35,472 nt of DNA from Planctomycetota bacterium (GTDB lineage Bacteria; Planctomycetota; UBA1135; GCA-002686595). The DNA lies in contig JAKLKU010000035.1 of NCBI GenBank assembly GCA_023150475.1, forward strand, positions 1 through 35,472, given 5' to 3'. The notes under the pieces are model-generated. The model worked only from the letters and a program-made list of their open reading frames with translations, searched no databases and was not told where the DNA came from. Position 1 is the first letter of the stretch. Every line of letters begins with the position of its first letter. This document shows, one piece after another, positions 1 through 7,945 of the stretch. A program made the translations under genes and the position numbers.

Positions 1-2
1 CG

Positions 3-854
3 CTGCGTGCTTCCGCCGCCGCGCCCGGCAGCGCCCCCGGCATCCGACGGCCCAGCGTCGGCGAGCCTACCCCGGCCTTCGCGAGCCGCGCGCCGGCTCC
101 CGGCAGCGTTTTCGGCGGCGTGGCGCGACCGCCGGCGGGCGCCGGCGCAGCCCGTTCGCCGGTTCCGCCGCAAGTTGCCGCGTCCAAGACAAACGTCGAG
201 ACGGCGGGGCCCGCCGAGGACGCGCCCGACGCACTCGCAGCGAAAGTCGCCGAGATCCGCGAGCTCGCGCGCTCCGCCGGCGACTTGGCCGAGCTCGCTC
301 GCCGCGTCGCCGGGTGCACCGCATGTGGCCTCTGCGCGACGCGCAAGCAGACGGTCTTCGCCGATGGGCGCGCGAGGATCCCCGTGATGTTCGTCGGCGA
401 AGCTCCGGGCGAACAGGAAGACTTGCAAGGCCTGCCGTTCGTCGGTCGCGCCGGGCAACTGCTCACCGACATCATCACGAAGGGCATGCGGCTCACGCGC
501 GAGGACGTCTACATCGCGAACGTCTTGAAGTGCCGGCCGCCGGAGAACCGCGATCCGACCGAGCTCGAGAAGCGCCTCTGCACTCCGTGGCTCGACCGCC
601 AGATCGAGCTCGTCGATCCCAAGGTGATCATCCCGCTCGGCCGCCACGCCGCGATGCACGTCTTGAAGGTGGAAGCGTCGATGGGCTCGCTCCGCGGGCG
701 CGTCCACGTGCTCGGGAGCCGCAAGGTCGTGCCCACCTATCACCCGGCCTACCTGCTGCGCGACCCGAGCAAGAAGACGGAGTGTTGGAAGGACATCCAG
801 CTCGCGATGGCCGAGCTCGGGCTCGCGCCGCCGGCGAAACCCGGCGCGAGCTGA
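3..854 (+). CDS. udg: Family-4 (Fe-S) uracil-DNA glycosylase, 5' end outside the window
   Basis: Removes uracil from DNA to start base-excision repair. The core begins near 315 with a CxxCxxC stretch (Cys codons at 315, 324, 333). Two further Cys codons lie at 531 (LKCRPPENR) and 579 (LCTPWL). This matches the 4Fe-4S ligand pattern of family-4 enzymes. The catalytic-type motif GEAPGEQED starts at 396, and HPAYLLRDPS near 751 is the C-terminal DNA-binding motif. The frame stays open upstream to the window edge with an Ala/Pro/Gly-rich sequence. The GTG at 120 is a possible start, but it has no ribosome-binding site and falls inside that low-complexity stretch, so the real start probably lies before base 1. 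An N-terminal disordered extension of 100 or more residues precedes the catalytic domain. The family assignment is firm; the start is not. Confidence 0.93.
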   Translation: MRASAAAPGSAPGIRRPSVGEPTPAFASRAPAPGSVFGGVARPPAGAGAARSPVPPQVAASKTNVETAGPAEDAPDALAAKVAEIRELARSAGDLAELARRVAGCTACGLCATRKQTVFADGRARIPVMFVGEAPGEQEDLQGLPFVGRAGQLLTDIITKGMRLTREDVYIANVLKCRPPENRDPTELEKRLCTPWLDRQIELVDPKVIIPLGRHAAMHVLKVEASMGSLRGRVHVLGSRKVVPTYHPAYLLRDPSKKTECWKDIQLAMAELGLAPPAKPGAS

Positions 855-1604
855 GCGCACGCGTTGCCCAGTGCATGCATCGCCTGGCGCACGGCTCGGC
901 GGGCGCGCGGCTCGGCGGGCTCGTGGACGCCAGCGAAAGCGGTAACCGGCGCACGCCGCCCGGGTAGGCGAGGCCAGTTCGGGAGCGGACGCGCTGCATC
1001 GCGGGACGGACTCTCCAGACGGCCGGTTTCGGTGCGCGTGAAGCGAGCCTTTCGGTGCGTCCGGCGAGGTTGACCCCCAAAGCACGCGCCGGTATGCTCC
1101 CGCCCCTTCTGCAACCGGATCGGGCTCCAGGAACCGGGAACGCGCTTCTCGGGCCCTCGAGACGATCCGCAGTCGATCCGGCCGAGCGCGCCTCGCGCCC
1201 CAACGGGCCTCGCGGACTCCCGCGGGAACCCTCCGGGCACGGAGCACGCACGCGCGGCGCCGCCGCGCAGCGGTCGAACCGACGGCTCTTTGCCGCTGCG
1301 CCCCGAGTGCGAGCTTCCGGCTCCTGCGCGACTCCCGAGCGGAGCCCGCGCCGGCCCCGCCAGAACTCTCCGGAAACCACCGGCACTCGCCGCGCCGCTC
1401 TGTCCCACCGTTCTCTCCCCCGCGTCTCTCCGAACTCGCCCCGATCCGCTCCTGTGCGCTGCTCGAACGCAGTCCACGCGAACCGATCGGCGTCGCGAGC
1501 TTCTCCCGAGCCCTGACCTGCCCCCGACTTCGACCACCAAAGATCACGCGTCGCGCCCAAACGGGCTTCGAGCGTGCTCGGTCTCCAGGAACCTGAGAAT
1601 CCCA
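855..1604 (+). other. 750-bp non-coding region with promoter and long leader of the first secretin gene
   Basis: No frame here looks coding: the open frames are Arg/Ser/Pro-rich and have no domain or start signal. A 12-nt direct repeat (GGCTCGGCGGGC) sits at 893-904 and 909-920. The promoter candidate at 1070-1098 would give a transcript with a leader of about 500 nt. Bases from about 1390 to 1460 are rich in C and T and poor in G, as in Rho-loading regions, but this is only a composition impression. A hairpin-forming GCGCGGC/GCCGCGC pair lies near 1254-1270. Confidence 0.6.
1070..1098 (+). promoter_or_regulatory. Sigma-70-like promoter candidate, TTGACC-N17-TATGCT
   Basis: TTGACC at 1070-1075 (5 of 6 to consensus) and TATGCT at 1093-1098 (4 of 6) are separated by exactly 17 bp, with GG directly before the -10 box. 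It is the best promoter match seen in the window. The bases after the -10 (CCCGCCCCT) recur at the equivalent site before the second secretin gene (7584-7600), which supports function. Start of transcription would be near 1105. Confidence 0.6.
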
Positions 1605-4250
1605 ATGCGCTTGCGCTTCATCCTGCTCCCGATGGTGGTGGTGTTCGCCACCTGGTCCTGCAAGTCGACCGCCGATGATTCGAACACCCCGCCGATGGAG
1701 CTCGACGAGAACGCGCGCCGGCCGGACGCGTTCGAAGAGACGGCGAACCAAGGCGACGCCGCTGCCGCGGACGACAAGCGCGCGATCGAAGCCGCGGCGC
1801 CCGCCGCCGGCAATGCACAGGACCTGCTCTCGCAGGACGCCGGCCGCATCCAGCGGCTGCGCGAACGCCAAGCGGCGCTCGCCGAGTCCTACGTCGCTCA
1901 GGGCGACAAGCTGCTCGACCTCGCCGACTTGAACGGCGCGCTCGAACAGTACGCGCAAGCGCTCGCCGTGATGCCGACGTCCGATGTCGCGCGCCAGAAG
2001 ATCCGCAAGGTCCAAGTGCTGATGGGCGACAGCTACGCCGAAGCCGCCCAAGGCATGAAGGACCTGCAAGCGCAGGAAGTCGTCCGCCGCGCGCAAGCCC
2101 GCATGGCCGCCGACGACGCGGTCGCCCGCGGCAAGGTCGCGCTCGGCGCGGCCGACTACGAGCGCGCGATCGACTCGTTCCGCGAAGCGCAGACGATCCT
2201 GCGCTACCACCCGCTGATCTCCGACGGGACGCTGACCGAACAAGCGGTCACAGGCATGCTCGAAGACGCCGTCGCGCAAGCGGCGGCCGCGAAGGAAGCC
2301 GAGATCGCCCGCGTGCGCGCCGAAGCCGAAGCGGAGAAGGACAAGCGCGAGAAGGAACAGCGCGAGTACCGCGAGAACCAAGTCAAGGCGCTCTACAACA
2401 AGGCGAACCAGGCCTACCTCGCCGACAACTACGCCCAGGCGGAGTCGCTCTGCAACCAGATCCTCGGCCTCGACCCGGGCAACGAAGCGGCGCTCGAGTT
2501 GCGCGAGGTCGCGCAGACGGCGAAGCACCAGAAGGCCGACGAGACGACGCGCATCCGCTACCGCGAGGAGTGGCGCAAGACGATGGACGAGCTGCAGACG
2601 ATGGACGTCCCGCAGATCGATCCGCTGGTCTTCGACGACCTCGCCCGCTGGGCGGAAGTCAGCGGCCGCCGGCCGCTCGAGTTCGGCACGCGCGATCCGC
2701 GCGCCGCGCAGGACCAACAAGTCGTGGTCGACCGCCTCGAGCAAGTGCGCATCGCGCCGCACTTCGTCGGCGCCGACGACGCGGGCTCGCCGCTCTCCGA
2801 GATCGCGAACCACCTGCAGAATCTCTCGGGCGTCAACTTCCTGATCAGCCCGGGCGTCGCGCAGCTCGACGAAGAAGCGCAGACGATCAAGCTCGACCTG
2901 CCCGAGCGCAGCGTGAAGACCGTGCTCGACATCATCGCGTCGACCTCGGAGTCGATCCGCTGGAAGGTCGAAGACGGCGTGGTCAAGTTCGTGACCAAGG
3001 AAGAGATGCTCGGCGGCCAGGAACTGCGCATGTACGGCGTGCAGGACCTGATCCGTCCGGTGCAGAACTTCCCGGGCAAGGACATCAACATCAGCCCGTC
3101 CGGCGGCCTCGACGAGCCCGAAGGCGACGCCGGCGATCCGCGCGAAGGTTTCGTCGTCACGAACGGCGCGCTCGAGAGCTTGATCCGCGACAACATCGCG
3201 CCGGCGTCGTGGAACGACGATCCGAAGAACTCGGTGCGCATCACCGAAGACGGCACGATGGTCGTCAACCAGACGCCCGAAGTGCAGGCGCAGATCCAGC
3301 AGCTCCTCCAGGACCTGCGCGAAGCGACCAGCATCATGGTCGACATCCAGGCGCGCTTCCTGAAAGTCGAGGACAACTTCCTCGAGGACATCGGCGTCGA
3401 CTTCCGCGGCCTCGGTCAGCCCGGCCTCGGCACGAACCGCTTCTTCAACGACTTCGGTGACACCTCGACGCAGGGCGACATCGGCAAGGAGATCGGTCAG
3501 GACTCCGACCTCGGCGCGTTCTACGACGAAGGCGGCGATGGCGACATCCGCGGCCGCGTCGAGAACCTCTACGACACGGCGCTCGGCGACGAGAACGTGA
3601 TCACCGGCTCGGGCGGCCTGTCGTTCTCCTGGACGTACCTGAACGACCTCCAGGCGGAACTGATCCTGCGCGCCGTCTCGAAGAGCGAGCGCGTCGAGTT
3701 GGTCACTTCGCCCCGCTTGCTCGTGTTCAACACGGCGCGCGCGAACCTCGCGGTGCTGAACCAAGTCGCGTACGTGAAGGACTTCGACGTCGAGATCGCG
3801 CAAGCGGCCTCGATCGCCGACCCGATCGTCGACGTGATCCAGGACGGCGTCGTGCTCGACGTCCGCCCGGTGGTTTCCGCCGACCGCCGCTTCATCATGA
3901 TGGAGCTGCGTCCGACGGTCGCCGTGCTGCAGCGCCCGATCCGCGAAGTCGCGACTTCGCTCGGTAGCCAGAACGCGGTTTCGATCCAACTGCCGGAAGT
4001 CGACGTCCAGAAGGTCCGCACCACCGTGCCGATGCCGGACGGCGGCACCGTGATGCTCGGCGGCCTCAAGGTCTCCGAGAAGAAGGACATGACGTCGGGC
4101 GTGCCGATCCTCTCGAAGATCCCGCTCGTGCGCGTGCTCTTCGAGCGCAAGGGCACCTACGAGTCGAACCGCAAGCTCCTGATCCTGCTCAAGGCGGGCA
4201 TCGTGATCCCCGCGGAGATCGAACCGACCGACGCGCAGCTCGGCCGCTGA
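1605..4250 (+). CDS. Secretin-family outer-membrane channel protein with N-terminal TPRs (paralogue 1)
   Basis: 881 residues. I place the start at ATG 1605, because a signal peptide begins there (MRLRFILLPMVVVFATWSC) with AGGA at 1587-1590. The frame is open far upstream, but that part looks like leader. Cys19 could be lipidated, although the lipobox (TWSC) is not canonical. TPR-like helices lie at about 100-145 and 262-308, with a Lys/Glu/Arg coiled coil at about 222-262. A secretin/TonB short N-domain-like region lies at about 378-468, an N1-like fold at about 514-577, and the secretin barrel domain at about 578-862 with the hallmark VPMPDGGTVMLGGLK and VPILSKIPLVRVLF motifs. Secretins form multimeric outer-membrane pores for type II secretion, pili or phage. 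No partner ATPase or pseudopilin gene is nearby, so the cargo is unknown. Longer than typical GspD because of the TPR region. Confidence 0.9.
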   Translation: MRLRFILLPMVVVFATWSCKSTADDSNTPPMELDENARRPDAFEETANQGDAAAADDKRAIEAAAPAAGNAQDLLSQDAGRIQRLRERQAALAESYVAQGDKLLDLADLNGALEQYAQALAVMPTSDVARQKIRKVQVLMGDSYAEAAQGMKDLQAQEVVRRAQARMAADDAVARGKVALGAADYERAIDSFREAQTILRYHPLISDGTLTEQAVTGMLEDAVAQAAAAKEAEIARVRAEAEAEKDKREKEQREYRENQVKALYNKANQAYLADNYAQAESLCNQILGLDPGNEAALELREVAQTAKHQKADETTRIRYREEWRKTMDELQTMDVPQIDPLVFDDLARWAEVSGRRPLEFGTRDPRAAQDQQVVVDRLEQVRIAPHFVGADDAGSPLSEIANHLQNLSGVNFLISPGVAQLDEEAQTIKLDLPERSVKTVLDIIASTSESIRWKVEDGVVKFVTKEEMLGGQELRMYGVQDLIRPVQNFPGKDINISPSGGLDEPEGDAGDPREGFVVTNGALESLIRDNIAPASWNDDPKNSVRITEDGTMVVNQTPEVQAQIQQLLQDLREATSIMVDIQARFLKVEDNFLEDIGVDFRGLGQPGLGTNRFFNDFGDTSTQGDIGKEIGQDSDLGAFYDEGGDGDIRGRVENLYDTALGDENVITGSGGLSFSWTYLNDLQAELILRAVSKSERVELVTSPRLLVFNTARANLAVLNQVAYVKDFDVEIAQAASIADPIVDVIQDGVVLDVRPVVSADRRFIMMELRPTVAVLQRPIREVATSLGSQNAVSIQLPEVDVQKVRTTVPMPDGGTVMLGGLKVSEKKDMTSGVPILSKIPLVRVLFERKGTYESNRKLLILLKAGIVIPAEIEPTDAQLGR

Positions 4251-4289
4251 ACCGGCTAGGCGCTCGCGCCACCGCGAGCCGCTCGTCCA

Positions 4290-4326
4290 GACGCCCCGCC
4301 CCTCTCACGGCGGGGCGTCGGCATTT
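4290..4326 (+). terminator. Intrinsic terminator after secretin paralogue 1
   Basis: A perfect 11-bp inverted repeat, GACGCCCCGCC (4290-4300) and GGCGGGGCGTC (4309-4319), with an 8-nt loop, is followed by GGCATTT. The T-tract is short, as is common at this GC content. It lies 40 bp after the stop codon and separates the secretin gene from the TPR gene. Confidence 0.75.
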
Positions 4327-4448
4327 CGGCGACCCGCGCGAAGGTTCGAGCCCGGGGCGCCCGGACACCGCTCCCCCGTTCGCCCGAACTCGACCGGATG
4401 CAACCGTCCGCGCGCGGCGTGCGTACTCTCGGAGGACGGAAACTCACC

Positions 4449-7226
4449 ATGCGGATCGCGCTCACGTGTCTCGCTTGGCTCGCGTTCGCCTCGATCGGCG
4501 GCGCCGAGCGGCCTCTCGAAACGCCGCCCGCCGCGCAGACGAGCGGCGGACTCGCCGACCTCGCGGAGCTCGGACTCGCGCTCGCGGACGCGGCTCCCGG
4601 GGACGTCCGCGATGGTCTCGCCGCCGACTACGCCGCCGCGGCGCTCGCGCTCGCGCGCGGACTCGAGCCCGAAGCGAAACGCACGCTGCTGACCGCCGCT
4701 GCGGCGCGGCTCGAGCCTTTCGAAGCCGAACTTGCGGCGACGGCGTCGCTCGCGGGCGCTTCCGGTGGCTCCGTCGCTGGATCCCCCGCTGGATCTTCCG
4801 CTGCCCCCACGCCCGGTTCTCGCGCGCGACTCGCCGTCGAGCTCGCGAGTCTCTGGCTCGAGCGCGGAAGGCTCGACGGATCGGCGGCCGCCATCGCCCG
4901 CGCCGAGCGCGACTTCGCGAAGGTCGTCGCGGCGACGGGCGATGGCGAACCGCTCGCGCTGCGCGCGGAGCTCGGGCTCGGCGAGTGCGCGCGCGCGCGC
5001 GGCGACCATGCCACCGCGGCGCGGCACTTCGCGTCCGTCGCCGACCGCGCGGTGCCGGCGGACGACGCGCTCTGGCGCGAGGCTGCGGCGACGCTCTCGC
5101 GCGACGAACGTGCGCGGCGCTTCGCCCTGCTCGAACTCGCGACTCCAGGCTGGCTCGAGTCGCTCGCCGCCGCTGGTCGCCACGCCGACGCCTGCGCGGC
5201 CGGTCTGCGTTGGTGGCGCACGTGGCGACGCGACGACTTCCCTCTGTCGACACCGAACGGCGAACTCGCCGCGTTGACGCTCGCGCGGCTCTTCGCGGCG
5301 ACCGCGGGAACCGGCGGCACGATCGGCTGGAACCTCGATGCACGCGACGCGGTGTTCTACGCCGACGAAGCGGCCGCGCGGGCCGCCGGCAGCACCACGT
5401 GTTCGTCGCTCCGCGACTTCGCGGTGCTGCTGCTCTGCGCGACCCTCGACGCGCGCGGCGATCGGCTCGGCCCGACGGCGCTCGCGCGCGCGACCGAGTT
5501 GGTGCTCGTCGAAGCCACGCGCGACGGCGAGCACACGCCGCTCGGCGCCGACGACGAGCTCGTGCGCCGGCTGGCTCGCGCCGCGTTCGCCGCGCGAGCG
5601 TTCCGCGACGCGGCCGCGCTCTTCGAGCGCGCGGGCCGTACCGCGACGGACGAGGCTTCGGCCGCTGCGGCCGGCGCGGCGGCCGATGCTGCGAGCGGCG
5701 CGGCCGATCTCGCTCGCGACGGCGCTCGCGACGACGCTCGCAACGGCGCTCGCGATGACCTCGCCGCGGAACGGCTCTGGCACCTCGGCCGGTGCGCCGA
5801 AGAGCTCGGCGACCCGAGCTTGGCCGCCGCGCGGTTCCGAGCGGTCGTCGAACACCACCCGCAAGCGAAACCGTGGTCGGAACGCGCCGCGGAGGCGTGG
5901 TATCGGCTCGCGTCGGCGCCGCGCCGCGACGGCTCGCGCGTGGAGCGCCGGGAGCTCGAGGAGGCGACCCGCGCCGCGCGCGAGCTCGGCGTCGGCGCGA
6001 TCGCCGCCGATGCCGCGTTCCGCGACGGCGAACGGCTGCTGCGCGAGAAACGCCCGGCCGACGCGCGCGCCGCGTTCGCTGCCGTGCCGCCCGAAGCGGC
6101 GCCGTACGAACTCGCGTGGGTCTACCGCGCGGTCGCCGACTACCAGCTCGGCGCGCTCGACGAAGCGGAACGCGCGTTGACGGAATTCGTCGAGGTGCGC
6201 GCGCGCGATCCGCGTTTCGCGCCGTCCGACGCCGAACGTTCCGAACGTCGCCGGACGGCGGTCGCGTTCGCCGAGCTCTATCACGGCCTGGTCGCGTTCG
6301 ATCGCGCGGCGCGCAGTCAGTCGACGGCCGACTGGCAGGTCGCACGCGCGCGGCTCGAGCCTTACCTCGCGCGCCACGCCGACCGAGCGGAGCTCGCGCC
6401 GCTCGCAGCCGCACGCGCACTCTCCGCGTGCCTGCGCCTCGGCGATTTCGCCGCGGCGGAAGCACTCGAAGGCGAGCTCTTCACTTCGTTCCCGGACCAC
6501 CAGGCGAGCGCCGCCGCGGCGCTCGAGATGTACCGCGAACGCGAACGCCGGCGCGCCGCGCTCGCACCGAGCGAACACGAGGAGTCGACGCGGCTCCTGC
6601 GCGCGATGGCGCGCGAGCTCGAGCTCGCGAACCGGAGCGCCGAGGAACCGTCGTTCGCCAACCTGCGCGCCGAGTCGCGCGCGTGGCTCGAGCTCGGCGA
6701 ACGCGCCCGCGCACGCATCGTGCTCGACCGCATCGTGCGCGTGTTCGGCGAACGCGAGCGCGAGACCGTCGAGAAGTGGGTGCTCGCCGATCTCGCCCTG
6801 GCGCTCGCGCGCGACGGCGAACCGCGCAAGGCGGCGGAGCTGCTCGCGCCGCCGTGCGCTGCCGGCCGAGCGACCCCGGCGGTCGAGGGACTCTACGCCC
6901 GCGTGCTCGGCGGCTGGTACGAGTTCGAGGAAGGCGTCGGCGCCGAGGAGTTCGCAGGCGTCGAGGACGCGGAGAGCTTCGCGCTCGCCGCGGAAATCCA
7001 TGCGCGGCTGCTCGCGCGAGAACCCAAGTTCGAGTCGCGTGCGTACCAACTGCGCGCGGCGGCGCTCTACGCACGCTGGCGGCACGGCCGCACCGAGCCC
7101 ACGGAGCGCGACGCGGCGCGCGCGGAGCTCGCCAAGCTCCGGTCCGAGCTCGGGGACCGCTTCGAGCGCCTCGCCGACGCCCCGCTCGCGGCGGAGCTGC
7201 GTTGGCTCGCCGACTTGGTGCGCTGA
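4449..7226 (+). CDS. Exported TPR-repeat protein between the two secretin genes
   Basis: 925 residues. ATG 4449 is preferred over the in-frame ATG at 4398: it begins a Sec signal (MRIALTCLAWLAFASIGGA), and GGAGG lies at 4431-4435. The rest is Ala/Leu/Arg/Glu-rich helical repeat. Clear TPR-like units lie near residues 443-478 (LWHLGRCAEELGDPSLAAAR) and 555-590 (AVADYQLGALDEAERAL), and many degenerate ones run along the whole length. A Gly/Ser/Pro linker lies at about residues 98-120. A four-copy 4-residue repeat (ARDG/ARDD/ARNG/ARDD) lies at 422-437. No enzyme motif is visible. A periplasmic scaffold role fits, and its position between two secretin paralogues suggests, but does not prove, that it works with them. 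It is set off by a terminator upstream and a long non-coding region downstream, so it is probably its own transcription unit. Confidence 0.85.
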   Translation: MRIALTCLAWLAFASIGGAERPLETPPAAQTSGGLADLAELGLALADAAPGDVRDGLAADYAAAALALARGLEPEAKRTLLTAAAARLEPFEAELAATASLAGASGGSVAGSPAGSSAAPTPGSRARLAVELASLWLERGRLDGSAAAIARAERDFAKVVAATGDGEPLALRAELGLGECARARGDHATAARHFASVADRAVPADDALWREAAATLSRDERARRFALLELATPGWLESLAAAGRHADACAAGLRWWRTWRRDDFPLSTPNGELAALTLARLFAATAGTGGTIGWNLDARDAVFYADEAAARAAGSTTCSSLRDFAVLLLCATLDARGDRLGPTALARATELVLVEATRDGEHTPLGADDELVRRLARAAFAARAFRDAAALFERAGRTATDEASAAAAGAAADAASGAADLARDGARDDARNGARDDLAAERLWHLGRCAEELGDPSLAAARFRAVVEHHPQAKPWSERAAEAWYRLASAPRRDGSRVERRELEEATRAARELGVGAIAADAAFRDGERLLREKRPADARAAFAAVPPEAAPYELAWVYRAVADYQLGALDEAERALTEFVEVRARDPRFAPSDAERSERRRTAVAFAELYHGLVAFDRAARSQSTADWQVARARLEPYLARHADRAELAPLAAARALSACLRLGDFAAAEALEGELFTSFPDHQASAAAALEMYRERERRRAALAPSEHEESTRLLRAMARELELANRSAEEPSFANLRAESRAWLELGERARARIVLDRIVRVFGERERETVEKWVLADLALALARDGEPRKAAELLAPPCAAGRATPAVEGLYARVLGGWYEFEEGVGAEEFAGVEDAESFALAAEIHARLLAREPKFESRAYQLRAAALYARWRHGRTEPTERDAARAELAKLRSELGDRFERLADAPLAAELRWLADLVR
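5712..5759 (+). repeat. Four tandem 12-nt copies inside the TPR gene
   Basis: Units at 5712, 5724, 5736 and 5748 (GCTCGCGACGGC with 1-3 changes) encode ARDG, ARDD, ARNG, ARDD in frame. Probably a slippage-prone linker between helical blocks. Confidence 0.9.
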
Positions 7227-7562
7227 GTCCGCGGGCTCGGCGGCCGACATACGCCAACCGCCTCGCCGCTCGCGCGCCGAACTCGCGCCAACCGGGCGTC
7301 CGCGCGCGGGCGCGCCGCCGCGACGGTCGGGTTGCATGGGCGCGCTTGCGCAGGGCGCGTCGGCACGCCTGGACGCCGTCGCCCCAAAGCACCGCCGGCG
7401 CGGTGGCAACCGTGCGCGGCCGCTCGCGGAACGCCGAACGGCGCGCTCCCCATCACGTGCGCCGGCGCACTCTCTGGCGCATGCTCGGGGACGCTCCATG
7501 CGCTCGCGTGCGAATGCGGTCCGACGGCGACTCGCGAACGCCGCCGAAGTTCGAGCGACGCC

Positions 7563-7591
7563 TTTCCAAGCCCCGGGGCCGCTGGTATCTT
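7563..7591 (+). promoter_or_regulatory. Promoter candidate, TTTCCA-N17-TATCTT
   Basis: TTTCCA at 7563-7568 (4 of 6) and TATCTT at 7586-7591 (4 of 6) have 17-bp spacing, with GG before the -10. From the GG onward, 14 of 17 bases match the promoter candidate of the paralogous secretin gene at 1091-1107. The predicted leader is about 350 nt. Confidence 0.5.
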
Positions 7592-7737
7592 GCCGCCCCT
7601 CGCTCCCGCGCGGAGCGAGTCGGAATCGAGCCCTCGGACGCCCGCGCGGCGACTCGGGAACGACGCCGAGCTCTCTGTGGAACCCCCCGCCGACGCCTGC
7701 GTTTCGCGCCCTCTGCACGACGCTCGGGCTAGGTGCC

Positions 7738-7790
7738 CCCGGGTCGACGAACCCGGGTTCCACGTCTCCCGTCGGGCGCCTTCGCCCGAT
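7738..7790 (+). promoter_or_regulatory. Paired hairpins in the secretin-2 leader
   Basis: Two inverted repeats lie close together: CCCGGGT (7738-7744) with ACCCGGG (7751-7757), 6-nt loop; and GTCGGGCG (7771-7778) with CGCCCGAT (7783-7790), 4-nt loop and one G-T pair. Neither is followed by a T-run. They could be RNA structure controlling translation or simply GC-rich chance pairs; I recognise no known riboswitch. Confidence 0.3.
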
Positions 7791-7945
7791 CGTCCCACCC
7801 TGTCCCCGATTGTCGTCCTCGACCGGACGGCCCCAGGCCCAATACGTTCGCCGTGATCCCACGTCCACTGCGTTACTCGCCGCGCGCGAGGCGTAGAGAG
7901 CGAACACCTCTGGGTCCCCTCCTCAACCCGATCTCGTTTCCTCCG

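Larger units (their letters stand above)
7227..7945 (+). other. 719-bp non-coding region with promoter and leader of the second secretin gene
   Basis: No open frame here has coding character. The second half contains a promoter candidate (7563-7591) and, within the presumed transcript, two hairpins at 7738-7757 and 7771-7790. Nothing recognisable was found in 7227-7560, where neither a terminator for the TPR gene nor a small RNA stands out. The last 30 bases before the start at 7946 are pyrimidine-rich and lack a clear Shine-Dalgarno sequence. Confidence 0.55.

Noticed and set aside
4424..4429. TACTCT as -10 box for the TPR gene
   Set aside because: No -35 match at 16-18 bp, and the predicted transcript start would remove the GGAGG that precedes ATG 4449.
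4305..7907. 1200-codon open frame on the - strand, antisense to the TPR gene
   Set aside because: It is Arg/Glu/Ala-rich with no domain, signal or ribosome-binding site, and mirrors the codon pattern of the + strand gene; a normal by-product of high GC.
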